Below are positions 29,035-37,211 of a stretch of 64,000 bases of DNA, piece by piece. A program made the translations under genes and the position numbers. Position 1 is the first letter of the stretch; every line of letters begins with the position of its first letter. Under the pieces are notes generated by a model. That model saw only the letters and a list, made by a program, of their open reading frames with translations. It was not told the DNA's origin and did not search any database. Source of the DNA: Vibrio ostreicida (GTDB taxonomy: Bacteria; Pseudomonadota; Gammaproteobacteria; Enterobacterales; Vibrionaceae); NCBI RefSeq assembly GCF_013074385.2, contig NZ_JABEYA020000001.1:558001-622000 (forward strand), in the 5' to 3' direction.

Positions 29035-30201
29035 TTAATAGACGGTCTCCTCACCACCGCCTGCGGCCTTAAACCAAAGTGATAAATTAGTGTAGAGGTC
29101 TTTGAGCTCATCAGGGCCAATTAACGCGAGGCCGAGATCTTCTGCTCGGGTGATATCGTTATAACGCAGCGGACGAAAGCTGACTAGCATGGCGCGGGCC
29201 TGCAATCCACCTAATAAATCACGCAAAGATTCGAGTTTGTAAAGGGTGTCATCACCATCGTCTCTCATCCCCTTGGTTTTACACTCTATAATATGCAATT
29301 TATTGTTAACAACCGAGGCGACGTCGAGCTCATTGCGTACTTCCCGATCCCCAAGTTGACGATATACTTGGACGTTGAGCGAGTGGTCCTGAATCGTCGG
29401 CATATCTTTTTGTATCTGACGCACGGTGCTATGAACCAGTGTCTCCAGCCATTCTCCGTTGGAGAAACGGCGAGCATCTTCGTTGGCAAATGTCAGTATT
29501 CCCTCATCATAAATTGCGATTTCCGCTTCGACCAAATCATTGATGAGCATATTGAGTTCGCGGTAGCCCTGCTGTTTCTCAGACAAGGCAACGTTGAGTT
29601 TCTGTTCTTTTCGGCAAGTCGTGGCAAGGTAGTTCAAGGTTGCAAGCCCGGGTCCGAGCTCAAGAGCATTGCTCGCCCAGCGTTCGCCCAGCTGGTAGAG
29701 CTTACGATCCAATTGGGGGGGGAGTTGCTGCTGGTTGAACTCGCCTCTTGCACCAAAAATAGTCAGATAGTCTTCGATTGTAATCCAATCTTCGACTTGT
29801 ATATCCTCTTTTCCATCAGGATAGAGCCAGCATAGGCGATCACTACTCGGCTCGACAACAAAGATAGGCCAGTGAAAAGTGCGGAACACTTCATAAACGG
29901 ACAATAGGCGATGACGTAGGCCGCAGCTGGCATTTAACTTTACATCTTCGCCCCGTGCATTGAGATCGTCGGCCAAGATGCCGATAGCACGCTTTATTCT
30001 TGAGGTATTTGCAACATGAGGTATTTCGAAAAACTCTGATGTTATGCTTCGTTTGGCGAGCACACTGTTCAGACGTTGATAGATACCTATTTGATCTTTG
30101 ACGCCGATAAAAACGATATGACGGCTGACGGTCCGAAGATCGAGAAGTGGGGTGATGAGACGAATCGGATCTTGATCAATAATGCCAACATGGACGGCCA
30201 T
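29035..30201 (-). CDS. CARF domain - PD-(D/E)XK nuclease (DUF1887, Card1/Can2-like, VC1899 family)
   Basis: A 388-residue protein. Residues 1-150 form a Rossmann-like CARF domain (V-G-I-I-D-Q-D start, I-V-F-I-G-V at 29-34); about 160-250 is a helical/winged linker; about 250-380 is a PD-(D/E)XK nuclease with E291-L-D293 and E306-C-K308, preceded by E253 in the first helix. The domain order matches Card1/Can2, nucleases switched on by cyclic oligoadenylate made by type III CRISPR complexes. From memory, V. cholerae VC1899 is the close relative with a solved structure. The CARF ligand loop, T/N-x-T-G-G-T-K in CRISPR-linked proteins, reads N90-A-S-C-G-L-R-H here. No CRISPR array or cas gene is in the window; neighbours are housekeeping genes. 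The start has GAGGAAAA upstream. The ligand and target are unknown. Confidence 0.88.
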   Translation of the reverse strand: MAVHVGIIDQDPIRLITPLLDLRTVSRHIVFIGVKDQIGIYQRLNSVLAKRSITSEFFEIPHVANTSRIKRAIGILADDLNARGEDVKLNASCGLRHRLLSVYEVFRTFHWPIFVVEPSSDRLCWLYPDGKEDIQVEDWITIEDYLTIFGARGEFNQQQLPPQLDRKLYQLGERWASNALELGPGLATLNYLATTCRKEQKLNVALSEKQQGYRELNMLINDLVEAEIAIYDEGILTFANEDARRFSNGEWLETLVHSTVRQIQKDMPTIQDHSLNVQVYRQLGDREVRNELDVASVVNNKLHIIECKTKGMRDDGDDTLYKLESLRDLLGGLQARAMLVSFRPLRYNDITRAEDLGLALIGPDELKDLYTNLSLWFKAAGGGEETVY

Positions 30202-30612
30202 ATATTTTCCTCATGGTTGGCTTGCAATAGGGGGTGAGTTAAAAGTGGGCAAGCCTCAACAACGGATATAACGATACGAGCCCTAAAAAACAAGGCCATT
30301 GAAAAAAATTAACCGTGTTCGGGAAATTATTTGCCGTATCTTTACAAAGAAAAGATGAGAAACTCTCTTTTTGGTTTTTCGATGGGTTGCTGTCAAATGA
30401 GGTGTAAAGGTCAGTCGTTTGATTTACGGCGTTATTTGAAATAATAGAGTCAGTCGTATTGAAAGTGAGACCTAACGTGTTCTATTAGTAGGAAATGCGT
30501 CACTATTGATGAATAAGAGTAGGTTATTTGCTCGAAGTGAACACTGTTTTTATTGTGATCTTGCTGAGCTTGGCGCATAATTCTGGCAAACGATTAATGA
30601 AAACAATACCTA
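30202..30612. other. Divergent intergenic region between the CARF nuclease gene and hinT
   Basis: 411 bases, AT-rich, no gene found. It must hold the nuclease promoter (left) and the hinT promoter (right, 30553-30581). Repeats of the CRISPR type were looked for by eye and not seen. Confidence 0.45.
30553..30581 (+). promoter_or_regulatory. Candidate sigma-70 promoter of hinT
   Basis: TTGTGA (30553-30558) and CATAAT (30576-30581) are separated by 17 bases, a good sigma-70 spacing, about 40 bases before the hinT start. Confidence 0.45.
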
Positions 30613-30624
30613 ATGGAGTCCTTC

Positions 30625-30975
30625 ATGGCTGAAGAAACCATTTTCAGTAAAATCATACGCAAAGAAGTCCCTGCCGATGTCCTCTATGAAGATGAACTGG
30701 TGACCGCATTTCGTGATATTAACGCTCGTGCACCTAGTCATATCTTGATTATTCCGAACAAGCTGATACCAACAGCAAATGATGTTGAACAAGAAGATGA
30801 AGCCACCATGGGGCGGATGTTTACCGTGGCGCGTAAGTTGGCCAAAGCAGAGGGGATCGACCAAGATGGTTACCGACTGATCGTCAATTGTAATGCACAT
30901 GGTCGCCAAGAAGTATACCATCTTCACATGCATTTAGTTGGCGGACGCCCTCTTGGTCCTATGCTCATGAGTTAA
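30625..30975 (+). CDS. hinT: HIT-family purine nucleoside phosphoramidase HinT
   Basis: A 116-residue HIT hydrolase that cleaves AMP-lysine and related phosphoramidates. The catalytic triad motif is H99-L-H101-M-H103, followed by V-G-G-R-P-L-G-P-M at the C terminus. The start is ATG 30625, preceded by GGAG in the right place; the ATG at 30613 overlaps that ribosome site. As in E. coli it heads the ycfL-lpoB-thiK region. Confidence 0.95.
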   Translation: MAEETIFSKIIRKEVPADVLYEDELVTAFRDINARAPSHILIIPNKLIPTANDVEQEDEATMGRMFTVARKLAKAEGIDQDGYRLIVNCNAHGRQEVYHLHMHLVGGRPLGPMLMS

Positions 30976-31076
30976 GTTCGATTCTGTGTCTGGGGCAGTG
31001 TTGAAATCCGTTTTTCAACGTGCTGCTTATCGGAAACGACGATGAATTAATGTCAATATTTAACTTGGAATACGAA

Positions 31077-32471
31077 GTGCATAAACCCATTCGGCTCGCA
31101 TTAGTGGTGCTTAGTTCTGCTGTGCTCTCTGCATGCGCCAACCTTTCGGCAGGCAATTTGTTTAGCCACTATAGCGCGCAAAATAATCAGGTATACCAAG
31201 CTGTCAAGATGGGACAGTATCAAGAAGCTCAGGAAGCTTTGCCCGAAGACGTCGCCGGAGATATCCTTGATAGTTTTGAAAAAGGCAGGGTATATCTACT
31301 CAATCAGCAATATCCACAAAGTAAATCTGCGTTTGAATTAGGTGATAAAGCGGTTCGAGTTCAGCAGGATAGCGCCACGATTTCTTTGTCCGAGACGGCG
31401 GCGAGCGTGACAGCTTTAGCGGTAAACGACAATCTAAGCATTTATCAACCCGCAGATTATGAACTGGGTTTTTTGCACCTTTACCTCGGACTCAATTACC
31501 TGAAAAAGAACAGTTTAGAAGGGGCTTTGATTGAGATGAGACGCGCCAATAAGGTGCAAGAGCAGGCTCGTAAAGATAGGCAAAAGGAGCTCGAATCGGC
31601 GCAAAAAGATATGCAAGCTCAAGGTTTAACATCAAATCTTGGCAGTGTATTGTCTCATTACCCTGATGCGGGCAAGACGTTACAAGCGGTGCAGAATGGT
31701 TATTTGTTGTATCTATCGGCGCTATTGTATGAGGCCGACAATGCATTAAATGATGCCTACGTCGATTATCGACGAGCATTGGCGGTGATACCGAATAATG
31801 CCGAGGTGATTGACGGGGCAATGCGTGTTGCCAAGCGGCTCGGTATGAATGACGATCTGGCCAAATTGCAAAAGCGTTATGGTCAGGTCCATTTATTGGA
31901 TAAAAGTAAAGGTCGGGTGATTGTCTTGCAAGAACAGGGCATTGTTGAAGCTCTTCAGGGCTGGAAACAAGCTTTACCTCTCTATGACAGTCACGGAAAA
32001 TCGGCTGTCTATACTCTCGCCATTCCCTACTATCCGGATGCGATTAGTGAGTCTTATTCGGCGGTTCAATTGGATCAACAACCGCTTAAAAGCCACTTGT
32101 TGACCGACGTTAATCTGATGGCGCAACGTAATCTGACCGAGCGCATGCCCACCATCATCATTCGACAGGCGCTGCGAGTTTGGGCAAAAGATGAACTGCG
32201 AAAGTCAGCCGTGCAAGATGACCAACTTGCTAATGCTCTAATGAATATCTGGAACACGCTTACTGAGCAACCCGATACGCGAAGCTGGGTGACCTTACCG
32301 AGCAACATTAGAAGCAGCAGTTCGGTGGTTGACGCTGGTGATCACTCTTTGTCTTTGGGTGAGAAAACGTATCAATTTAATGTAGAGGCGGGGCAGACCG
32401 TCTTAGTTTGGGCCTCTCGTCAGGGCGGCAACGCAACAATTTGGCATAAACAACTAGGAAAAATTAGATGA
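31077..32471 (+). CDS. COG3014-type outer lipoprotein upstream of YcfL
   Basis: Start GTG 31077 is chosen because it gives a textbook lipoprotein signal: H-K-P-I-R, a hydrophobic run, and lipobox L-S-A-C about 20 residues in, with GGAA upstream. In-frame starts at 31020 and 31050 would add an unusual hydrophilic extension. The 464-residue product has helical, TPR-like segments (about 30-130 and 200-260) and a C-terminal beta-rich region. It belongs to an uncharacterised lipoprotein family next to YcfL and LpoB in Vibrio. The stop overlaps ycfL by 4 bases (ATGA), so the two are translationally coupled. A role in envelope or peptidoglycan function is inferred from context only. Confidence 0.75.
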   Translation: MHKPIRLALVVLSSAVLSACANLSAGNLFSHYSAQNNQVYQAVKMGQYQEAQEALPEDVAGDILDSFEKGRVYLLNQQYPQSKSAFELGDKAVRVQQDSATISLSETAASVTALAVNDNLSIYQPADYELGFLHLYLGLNYLKKNSLEGALIEMRRANKVQEQARKDRQKELESAQKDMQAQGLTSNLGSVLSHYPDAGKTLQAVQNGYLLYLSALLYEADNALNDAYVDYRRALAVIPNNAEVIDGAMRVAKRLGMNDDLAKLQKRYGQVHLLDKSKGRVIVLQEQGIVEALQGWKQALPLYDSHGKSAVYTLAIPYYPDAISESYSAVQLDQQPLKSHLLTDVNLMAQRNLTERMPTIIIRQALRVWAKDELRKSAVQDDQLANALMNIWNTLTEQPDTRSWVTLPSNIRSSSSVVDAGDHSLSLGEKTYQFNVEAGQTVLVWASRQGGNATIWHKQLGKIR

Positions 32472-32857
32472 AAAAATGGCTAATCACAGCAATCGCTGCC
32501 TTAATGATAGTGGGCTGCGCTAGCAACACGTCTGGGCTTCGTATCGATGGAGCGTCACAGACCGTCTTATTCGGTGACAACACGCTTTCGGGGCGTTTAC
32601 AAATTGAAGACATTTCCACGGTAGAGGCCGAAGGAAGAACGCGTGGTATCGTGCGCTTAGCCAGCCAATATAAGGGGAATCAATCTATCCAGTATCGCTT
32701 TTATTGGTATGACGATAATGGTTTGGAGGTCAATAATAAACCGGGTCCTTGGCGTCAGGCTATTGTCCGTGGTTTAGAAACAATGGCAATTTCTGAAGTT
32801 TCTGTGAATCCGCAAGGGACTCAATTCCGAGTTCAGATTCGTGAAAACAACAACTAG
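32468..32857 (+). CDS. ycfL: YcfL-family (DUF1425) lipoprotein
   Basis: A 129-residue lipoprotein precursor: M-K-K-W start, lipobox I-V-G-C with Cys17, and a beta-sandwich domain with Y-R-F-Y-W-Y-D-D-N-G-L-E-V and P-W-R, typical of YcfL. Function is not established. It overlaps the upstream lipoprotein gene by 4 bases and is followed by lpoB, the order conserved with E. coli. Confidence 0.88.
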   Translation: MKKWLITAIAALMIVGCASNTSGLRIDGASQTVLFGDNTLSGRLQIEDISTVEAEGRTRGIVRLASQYKGNQSIQYRFYWYDDNGLEVNNKPGPWRQAIVRGLETMAISEVSVNPQGTQFRVQIRENNN

Positions 32858-32929
32858 ATAGAACCAAGGTTGTCAGCTTTAGTTCTATATTTACAACATA
32901 AAATCTTACACAACTTTGAGGAACCAAGA

Positions 32930-33520
32930 ATGAAAAAAGGTGTTATCGCATTACTTGGCTTGGCGGTTATTTTGGGCGGTTGTTCAAATAAAGTCAGCTA
33001 TGGTGATGCACAGGCAGTGGAAACGACCACGATTGATTTTGGTTCGACAGATTTGCAAAAAATCGCCGGTGAAATGGTCGACAGCATGTTGTCATCTGGA
33101 TCGGTGACCGCTATCACGCGCAATGCTCGCCCTATTGTTTTTGTCGAGCGTATTAAAAATAAGACCAGCGAGCATATTGATACAGAATCGATTACCGATA
33201 CCATTAGCACTAAGATGCTGAACTCTGGCAGCTTCCGATTTGTTGATATGGGGCGTGTTGAGTCTGTTCGTGAACAATTGAATTTCCAGAATAATGACCA
33301 ACTTGTTAATCAAAGCACGGCGATTCAGTTTGGTAAAATGGTCGGTGCACAGTATATGTTATACGGTAACTTATCCAGTATCGCTAAAGCGGATGGCAGC
33401 GATAAGGACGTCTACTATAAGATGACTATGCGCCTTATGGACTTGGAAACGGGCTTGATCGAATGGGCTGACGAAACTGAGATCCGTAAACAGGGCTCAA
33501 AGAGCTTTTTAGGCCTTTAA
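32930..33520 (+). CDS. lpoB: Penicillin-binding protein activator LpoB
   Basis: A 196-residue outer-membrane lipoprotein that activates the peptidoglycan synthase PBP1B. The start is ATG 32930, after GAGGAACC; the longer frame from 32870 lacks a signal peptide at its front. Lipobox L-G-G-C, a short linker (shorter than in E. coli), then the LpoB domain (V-F-V-E-R-I-K-N-K-T, V-G-A-Q-Y-M-L-Y-G-N-L, L-M-D-L-E-T-G-x-I-x-W). The neighbours ycfL and thiK match the E. coli locus. Confidence 0.93.
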   Translation: MKKGVIALLGLAVILGGCSNKVSYGDAQAVETTTIDFGSTDLQKIAGEMVDSMLSSGSVTAITRNARPIVFVERIKNKTSEHIDTESITDTISTKMLNSGSFRFVDMGRVESVREQLNFQNNDQLVNQSTAIQFGKMVGAQYMLYGNLSSIAKADGSDKDVYYKMTMRLMDLETGLIEWADETEIRKQGSKSFLGL

Positions 33521-33537
33521 GGAATAAGGGGTGATTT

Positions 33538-34392
33538 ATGGCTAGAATGTCTTGGCATGAAGCATGTCAGCTAGACCATTCATTAGTGTCACTTAATCAC
33601 TTCTTTACGCCCGCACCGGACTATGCTCAAACGCTGGCCGGAGGGCTAACCAATCGCTGCTGGAGGGTCGTCACCCTCAGCGGCGACAGTTACGTTTGGC
33701 GGCCAACCACCGCTATCACTCAAGCCTTTTCTCTTTCGCGTTTCCAAGAATATCAAATATTATCGGCAATAGAAGATTGCCATATCGCACCCAAGGCCAT
33801 TCATATTAACCCACAGGGTTTGCTGGTTGAGTGGCTAGAAGGAGAGTCGATGACCGAATCGGTATCGTTTGATTCGATACTCAAGGTTTTGTGCGATATT
33901 CATAATTTAGAGACAGGTTCAATACCGGTGGCGCCGTTCAATTACACCGCGCGAATTGATCACTATTGGATGCGCTTAAAAGATCAATTTAAGTCTGAAG
34001 AGTATGCCCAGCTTTACCATCAGTGGCGATCAGCACCAGCCTTAGCGGATATTGGCCAAGCCTTATGCCATTTTGACCTTGCTGGATATAACATGGTGAG
34101 ACAGGATGATGGCCCTAAAGTGATTGATTGGGAATATTCAGCGATTGGCGACCCTCGACTTGATCTGACACTCAGTATTGCCAGCTCGGGAGAGCCATTA
34201 CTTGAATCCGTATACCGCTATTGCCAGCTTAGAAGTGTTGAGGGGGTGGATGACTGGGTTGAAGGCGTCATGGCTTGGCAACCTCGAGTGACGATGATGA
34301 CCATGCTGTGGTACTTGCTGGCGTATCAGTTATGGGGAGAAGAAGACTACTTGATTCAAGCTGAGAAGTTACGTGATACATTTTGTCGTTAA
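33538..34392 (+). CDS. thiK: Thiamine kinase (APH-fold phosphotransferase)
   Basis: A 284-residue aminoglycoside-phosphotransferase-fold protein in the thiK (ycfN) position after lpoB. The catalytic loop reads C-H178-F-D180-x4-N185, with F where most family members have G, and the metal-binding motif is I-D197-W-E-Y. A Gly-rich N-lobe loop A-G-G-L-T-N-R is at 34-40. Thiamine salvage is inferred from family and synteny; a choline kinase-like activity cannot be excluded. The ATG has AAGG-AATAAGGGG upstream. No terminator is seen after it. Confidence 0.82.
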   Translation: MARMSWHEACQLDHSLVSLNHFFTPAPDYAQTLAGGLTNRCWRVVTLSGDSYVWRPTTAITQAFSLSRFQEYQILSAIEDCHIAPKAIHINPQGLLVEWLEGESMTESVSFDSILKVLCDIHNLETGSIPVAPFNYTARIDHYWMRLKDQFKSEEYAQLYHQWRSAPALADIGQALCHFDLAGYNMVRQDDGPKVIDWEYSAIGDPRLDLTLSIASSGEPLLESVYRYCQLRSVEGVDDWVEGVMAWQPRVTMMTMLWYLLAYQLWGEEDYLIQAEKLRDTFCR

Positions 34393-34495
34393 CTTCACGG
34401 TTCGAATACCTGAGCGAGAGAAATCCCTTCTTTGACTGTAAAGCCCTACTTTTTTTGCTAGATTAAGTGGGCAGACAATAGAGGGTAGGAAAAGG

Positions 34496-34936
34496 ATTGT
34501 TTATTTACACGACTTTGACGCAACCGGTTCAAGCAACGACGAAAAAATCCATCAATTACAGTTTATTGACGATGAAGTGCTCATCTGTGGGGTTGGGCTA
34601 GGTGGTTATTGGTCCGAGCAAGTTGGATTTTTGTGTGGAATCAAACAGGTGATGATTGACCCGAACCTTTATCCGGAAAAGACCATGATTGGCCTTATTG
34701 ATAGACCCGAAGAGTATCAGGATATAGGCACCAAATGTATCGAAGGCTTTCGTTTTAAAAACACAGGGCGCGCTTTGGTGATCCTATCCAACAACGATGA
34801 AATTGACGACAACATTCACAGCGAGCAAGAGCTTGAACGTTTCTACGATATCATCTGGGATAGCAATCAGTCTCATCAATTTCCCAGTCTGACTAAGCAT
34901 TTACAAGCAATTAAAGCGTTTAAACTCGCCAATTAA
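34496..34936 (+). pseudogene. ycfP: Truncated ycfP-like (UPF0227) gene lacking an internal segment and an ATG start
   Basis: The frame to the stop at 34936 encodes a YcfP alpha/beta-hydrolase-like protein: I-V-Y-L-H-D-F-D at the N terminus (34496-34519), Q-L-Q-F-I-D-D-E-V, then directly [11 protein letters not shown] and the rest of the family sequence to the C terminus. Compared with the ~180-residue family as I remember it, about 30 residues between the first strand/helix and the nucleophile-elbow region are missing, in frame. No ATG/GTG/TTG lies in frame before the I-V-Y-L segment; the only such codon is GTG 34577, which gives a 119-residue C-terminal piece. In E. coli ycfP lies between nagZ and ndh; nagZ is also absent here. 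Degeneration is the simplest reading; an ATT start is the alternative. Confidence 0.65.
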
Positions 34937-35277
34937 TTATTCCTTCTTATCAGCGGTATTCCTGCTTTTCTGCTCTTCACCACCCCTTTCCAATCTTTAG
35001 TTGCGTGACGTATTTTGGCCGATATAATGGCTAGGTTCTCACATTCTAATAATTAAGAGTAAGTCGTAAACTTACCCAATTGGTTCATACATGCCGAGAT
35101 GTTTGGCGCCGAGCCTCAAGATGACTTTACCCAAATAATGTGTCTTAGATAAACCTCTGTGGTCCCCAGCTCGTAAGACTGAAGTATGTTCAGCCGACGG
35201 ACCTAAAATGTGCACTATTTCATCATGCTGACGGATTAGCGTGATACAGATTTATTTATTTTTAGAGGAAAGTTGCT
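34937..35277. other. Intergenic region with candidate structured leader of ndh
   Basis: 341 bases without a gene. Stems visible: GTAAGT/ACTTAC with a 5-base loop (35059-35075); GGTCC (35161-35165) pairing with GGACC (35199-35203), enclosing CTGAA/TTCAG (35179-35193); and ATCATGCT with AGCGTGAT (35222-35245, one G-U), followed by a T-rich stretch and the ndh ribosome site AGAGGAAAG. Together they suggest a folded 5' leader. I do not recognise a named riboswitch. Confidence 0.5.
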
Positions 35278-36567
35278 ATGACTCGAATTATCGTAGTAGG
35301 CGGTGGGGCAGGTGGATTGGAGCTTGTGACGAAACTTGGTCGTACACTGGGTCGGAAAAGACGTGCACAAGTCACCTTAGTTGATCGCAAGTCCAGTCAT
35401 TTATGGAAACCCTTATTGCATGAAGTTGCGACAGGTTCATTGGATGAAGGTGTGGACGCGCTTAGCTATCGAGCTCATGCGAAAAATCATCACTTTGACT
35501 TTCAATTGGGCAGTGTGGAGGATGTCGACAGAGAACGGAAAGTGATTAGGTTAGGGGAGCTCAAAGATGAACACGGTGAACTGCTTATGCCTTGCCGTGA
35601 ACTGGAATATGATATTTTAGTTATGGCGCTCGGGTCTACGTCAAACGATTTCAACACTCCGGGCGTAAGAGAGCATTGTATTTTCCTTGATACGCCTGAT
35701 CAGGCTCGTAAATTCCGCACGGAAATGAACAACGAATTTCTCAAACTCCATGCCAAAAATGGCCATGGTACGGTAGATATTGCCATTGTTGGCGCTGGTG
35801 CGACAGGTGTAGAACTGTCTGCCGAATTGCATAATGCGATTAAAGAACTTCGCACTTATGGTTTTGGCGACTTAGATTCAAGCAAACTCAAAGTGAATTT
35901 AATCGAAGCCGGTGAACGCATTCTTCCAGCGTTGCCCCCTCGAATTTCTAGCGCTGCCCATCATGAATTGACCAAATTAGGTGTTAATGTCCGGACCATG
36001 ACGATGGTCACCGAAGCGAATAGCCAAAGTTTGCTCACAAAAGACGGTGAGAAAATACCGGCGCAAATCATGGTCTGGGCCGCGGGCATAAAAGCCCCCG
36101 ATTTTATCAAAGATTTAGCTGGGCTCGAAACCAATCGTATTAATCAGTTGGTGGTCAAAGATACCCTTCAAACGACGCGCGATGATGATATATTTGTGAT
36201 TGGTGATTTGGCTCAGTGTGCTCAAGCCGATGGTTCCTTCGTCCCTCCACGAGCCCAAGCGGCCCATCAAATGGCCAGTTGTGCGTTTTCTAATATTGTG
36301 GCTAAATTGAATGGCCGTGATTTACGGTCTTATGTGTATAAGGACAAAGGCTCTTTAGTGTCATTGAGTCGTTTTTCGACCGTCGGCAGTCTAATGGGGA
36401 ATCTGACCAAAGGGTCAATGATGGTCGAAGGGCGTATTGCACGTATGGTGTATATTTCACTGTATCGTCTTCACCAAATGGCTCTGCATGGTGTGTTTAA
36501 AACCGCATTGATCATTTTGATGGGTCGAATTAATCGGGTGTTACGTCCCAACCTTAAATTGCACTAA
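35278..36567 (+). CDS. ndh: Type II NADH dehydrogenase
   Basis: A 429-residue non-proton-pumping NADH:quinone oxidoreductase. The N-terminal FAD motif [10 protein letters not shown] is at 5-14, the second Rossmann motif [10 protein letters not shown] for NADH is near 173-182, the FAD-closing [10 protein letters not shown] is near 304-313, and a C-terminal amphipathic region (about 390-425) anchors it to the membrane. It follows the damaged ycfP, as in E. coli, but has a long leader of its own. Confidence 0.95.
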   Translation: MTRIIVVGGGAGGLELVTKLGRTLGRKRRAQVTLVDRKSSHLWKPLLHEVATGSLDEGVDALSYRAHAKNHHFDFQLGSVEDVDRERKVIRLGELKDEHGELLMPCRELEYDILVMALGSTSNDFNTPGVREHCIFLDTPDQARKFRTEMNNEFLKLHAKNGHGTVDIAIVGAGATGVELSAELHNAIKELRTYGFGDLDSSKLKVNLIEAGERILPALPPRISSAAHHELTKLGVNVRTMTMVTEANSQSLLTKDGEKIPAQIMVWAAGIKAPDFIKDLAGLETNRINQLVVKDTLQTTRDDDIFVIGDLAQCAQADGSFVPPRAQAAHQMASCAFSNIVAKLNGRDLRSYVYKDKGSLVSLSRFSTVGSLMGNLTKGSMMVEGRIARMVYISLYRLHQMALHGVFKTALIILMGRINRVLRPNLKLH

Positions 36568-36600
36568 AGTGTATCGGTGGTTCGACACGATTAAACATGA

Positions 36601-36624
36601 AAGAGTACGTAAGTACTCTTTTTT
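36601..36624. terminator. Terminator between ndh and the GNAT gene
   Basis: AAGAGTAC (36601-36608) pairs with GTACTCTT (36613-36620) around GTAA, followed by a T run. It mainly serves ndh; the minus-strand U-tract is short. Confidence 0.8.
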
Positions 36625-36627
36625 GGT

Positions 36628-37164
36628 TTAAGGTATGAGCGAATAAACTAAGCCTTCTTTGGGCTCGCCATTGAAAAGGTATCGGTTGTTCGCTCGAACT
36701 TCAAACTGACCACCACAGGATTCAATCAATTTTTGACTGGGCAGATTCGTTGGATCACAGACCACCTCGATCCGAGTGACTTTTAGCTGTGAAAAGCAGA
36801 ATTCGACCAGGGCGTTAGCGGCTTCTTTAGCGTATCCCTGATTTTGAAATGCGTCACTTATCCAGTAACCCAAGCTTGCCATATTGAACGTATGATACAG
36901 TTCGTTGATCGCAACCATTCCCAGTAAGGCATTGTCACCTCGCCGATATACGCCAAACCCGTACGCTTGGGCTTTAACCCAGTTGAGCCGAGTGGCTAAA
37001 ATAAAACGCTCTGCCTCTTGTTGTGATAGTGCCACATGGCACCAATCAACCCAGCGGTGCAGGCTGGGTGATTGAGAGATCAGAGCCTTCAATGCGCCGG
37101 CATCTTCTTGTGTGATCATCTTCAACACTAATCTGGGCGTAACAATCTGATAGTCTGGGCTCAA
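36628..37164 (-). CDS. GNAT N-acetyltransferase, RimJ/RimL type
   Basis: A 178-residue acetyltransferase of the ribosomal-protein N-acetyltransferase group: L-V-L-K near 12-15, G-Y-W-I-S-D-A-F-Q-N-Q-G-Y-A-K-E-A (about 100-116; Q-x-x-G-x-A acetyl-CoA loop) and V-C-D-P-T-N-L-P-S-Q-K-L-I near 134-146. The target is unknown; it is not clearly RimJ or RimL. The start is a TTG at 37164 with GAGGAAACG just upstream. It is the last of a minus-strand row plzB-mfd-csiV-GNAT, 47 bases after csiV. Confidence 0.85.
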   Translation of the reverse strand: MSPDYQIVTPRLVLKMITQEDAGALKALISQSPSLHRWVDWCHVALSQQEAERFILATRLNWVKAQAYGFGVYRRGDNALLGMVAINELYHTFNMASLGYWISDAFQNQGYAKEAANALVEFCFSQLKVTRIEVVCDPTNLPSQKLIESCGGQFEVRANNRYLFNGEPKEGLVYSLIP

Positions 37165-37211
37165 ATCGTTTCCTCACTCCTATGGCGTTGCAGGTTTGGT
37201 CTCACGGCCAG

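Noticed and set aside
29293-29835. 180-codon open frame antisense to the CARF nuclease gene
   Set aside because: It lies wholly inside a well-supported gene, has no ribosome site or family resemblance, and is explained as an antisense shadow.
29011-30612. CRISPR array or cas genes next to the CARF nuclease
   Set aside because: No regularly spaced direct repeats and no cas-like protein are present in the flanks.
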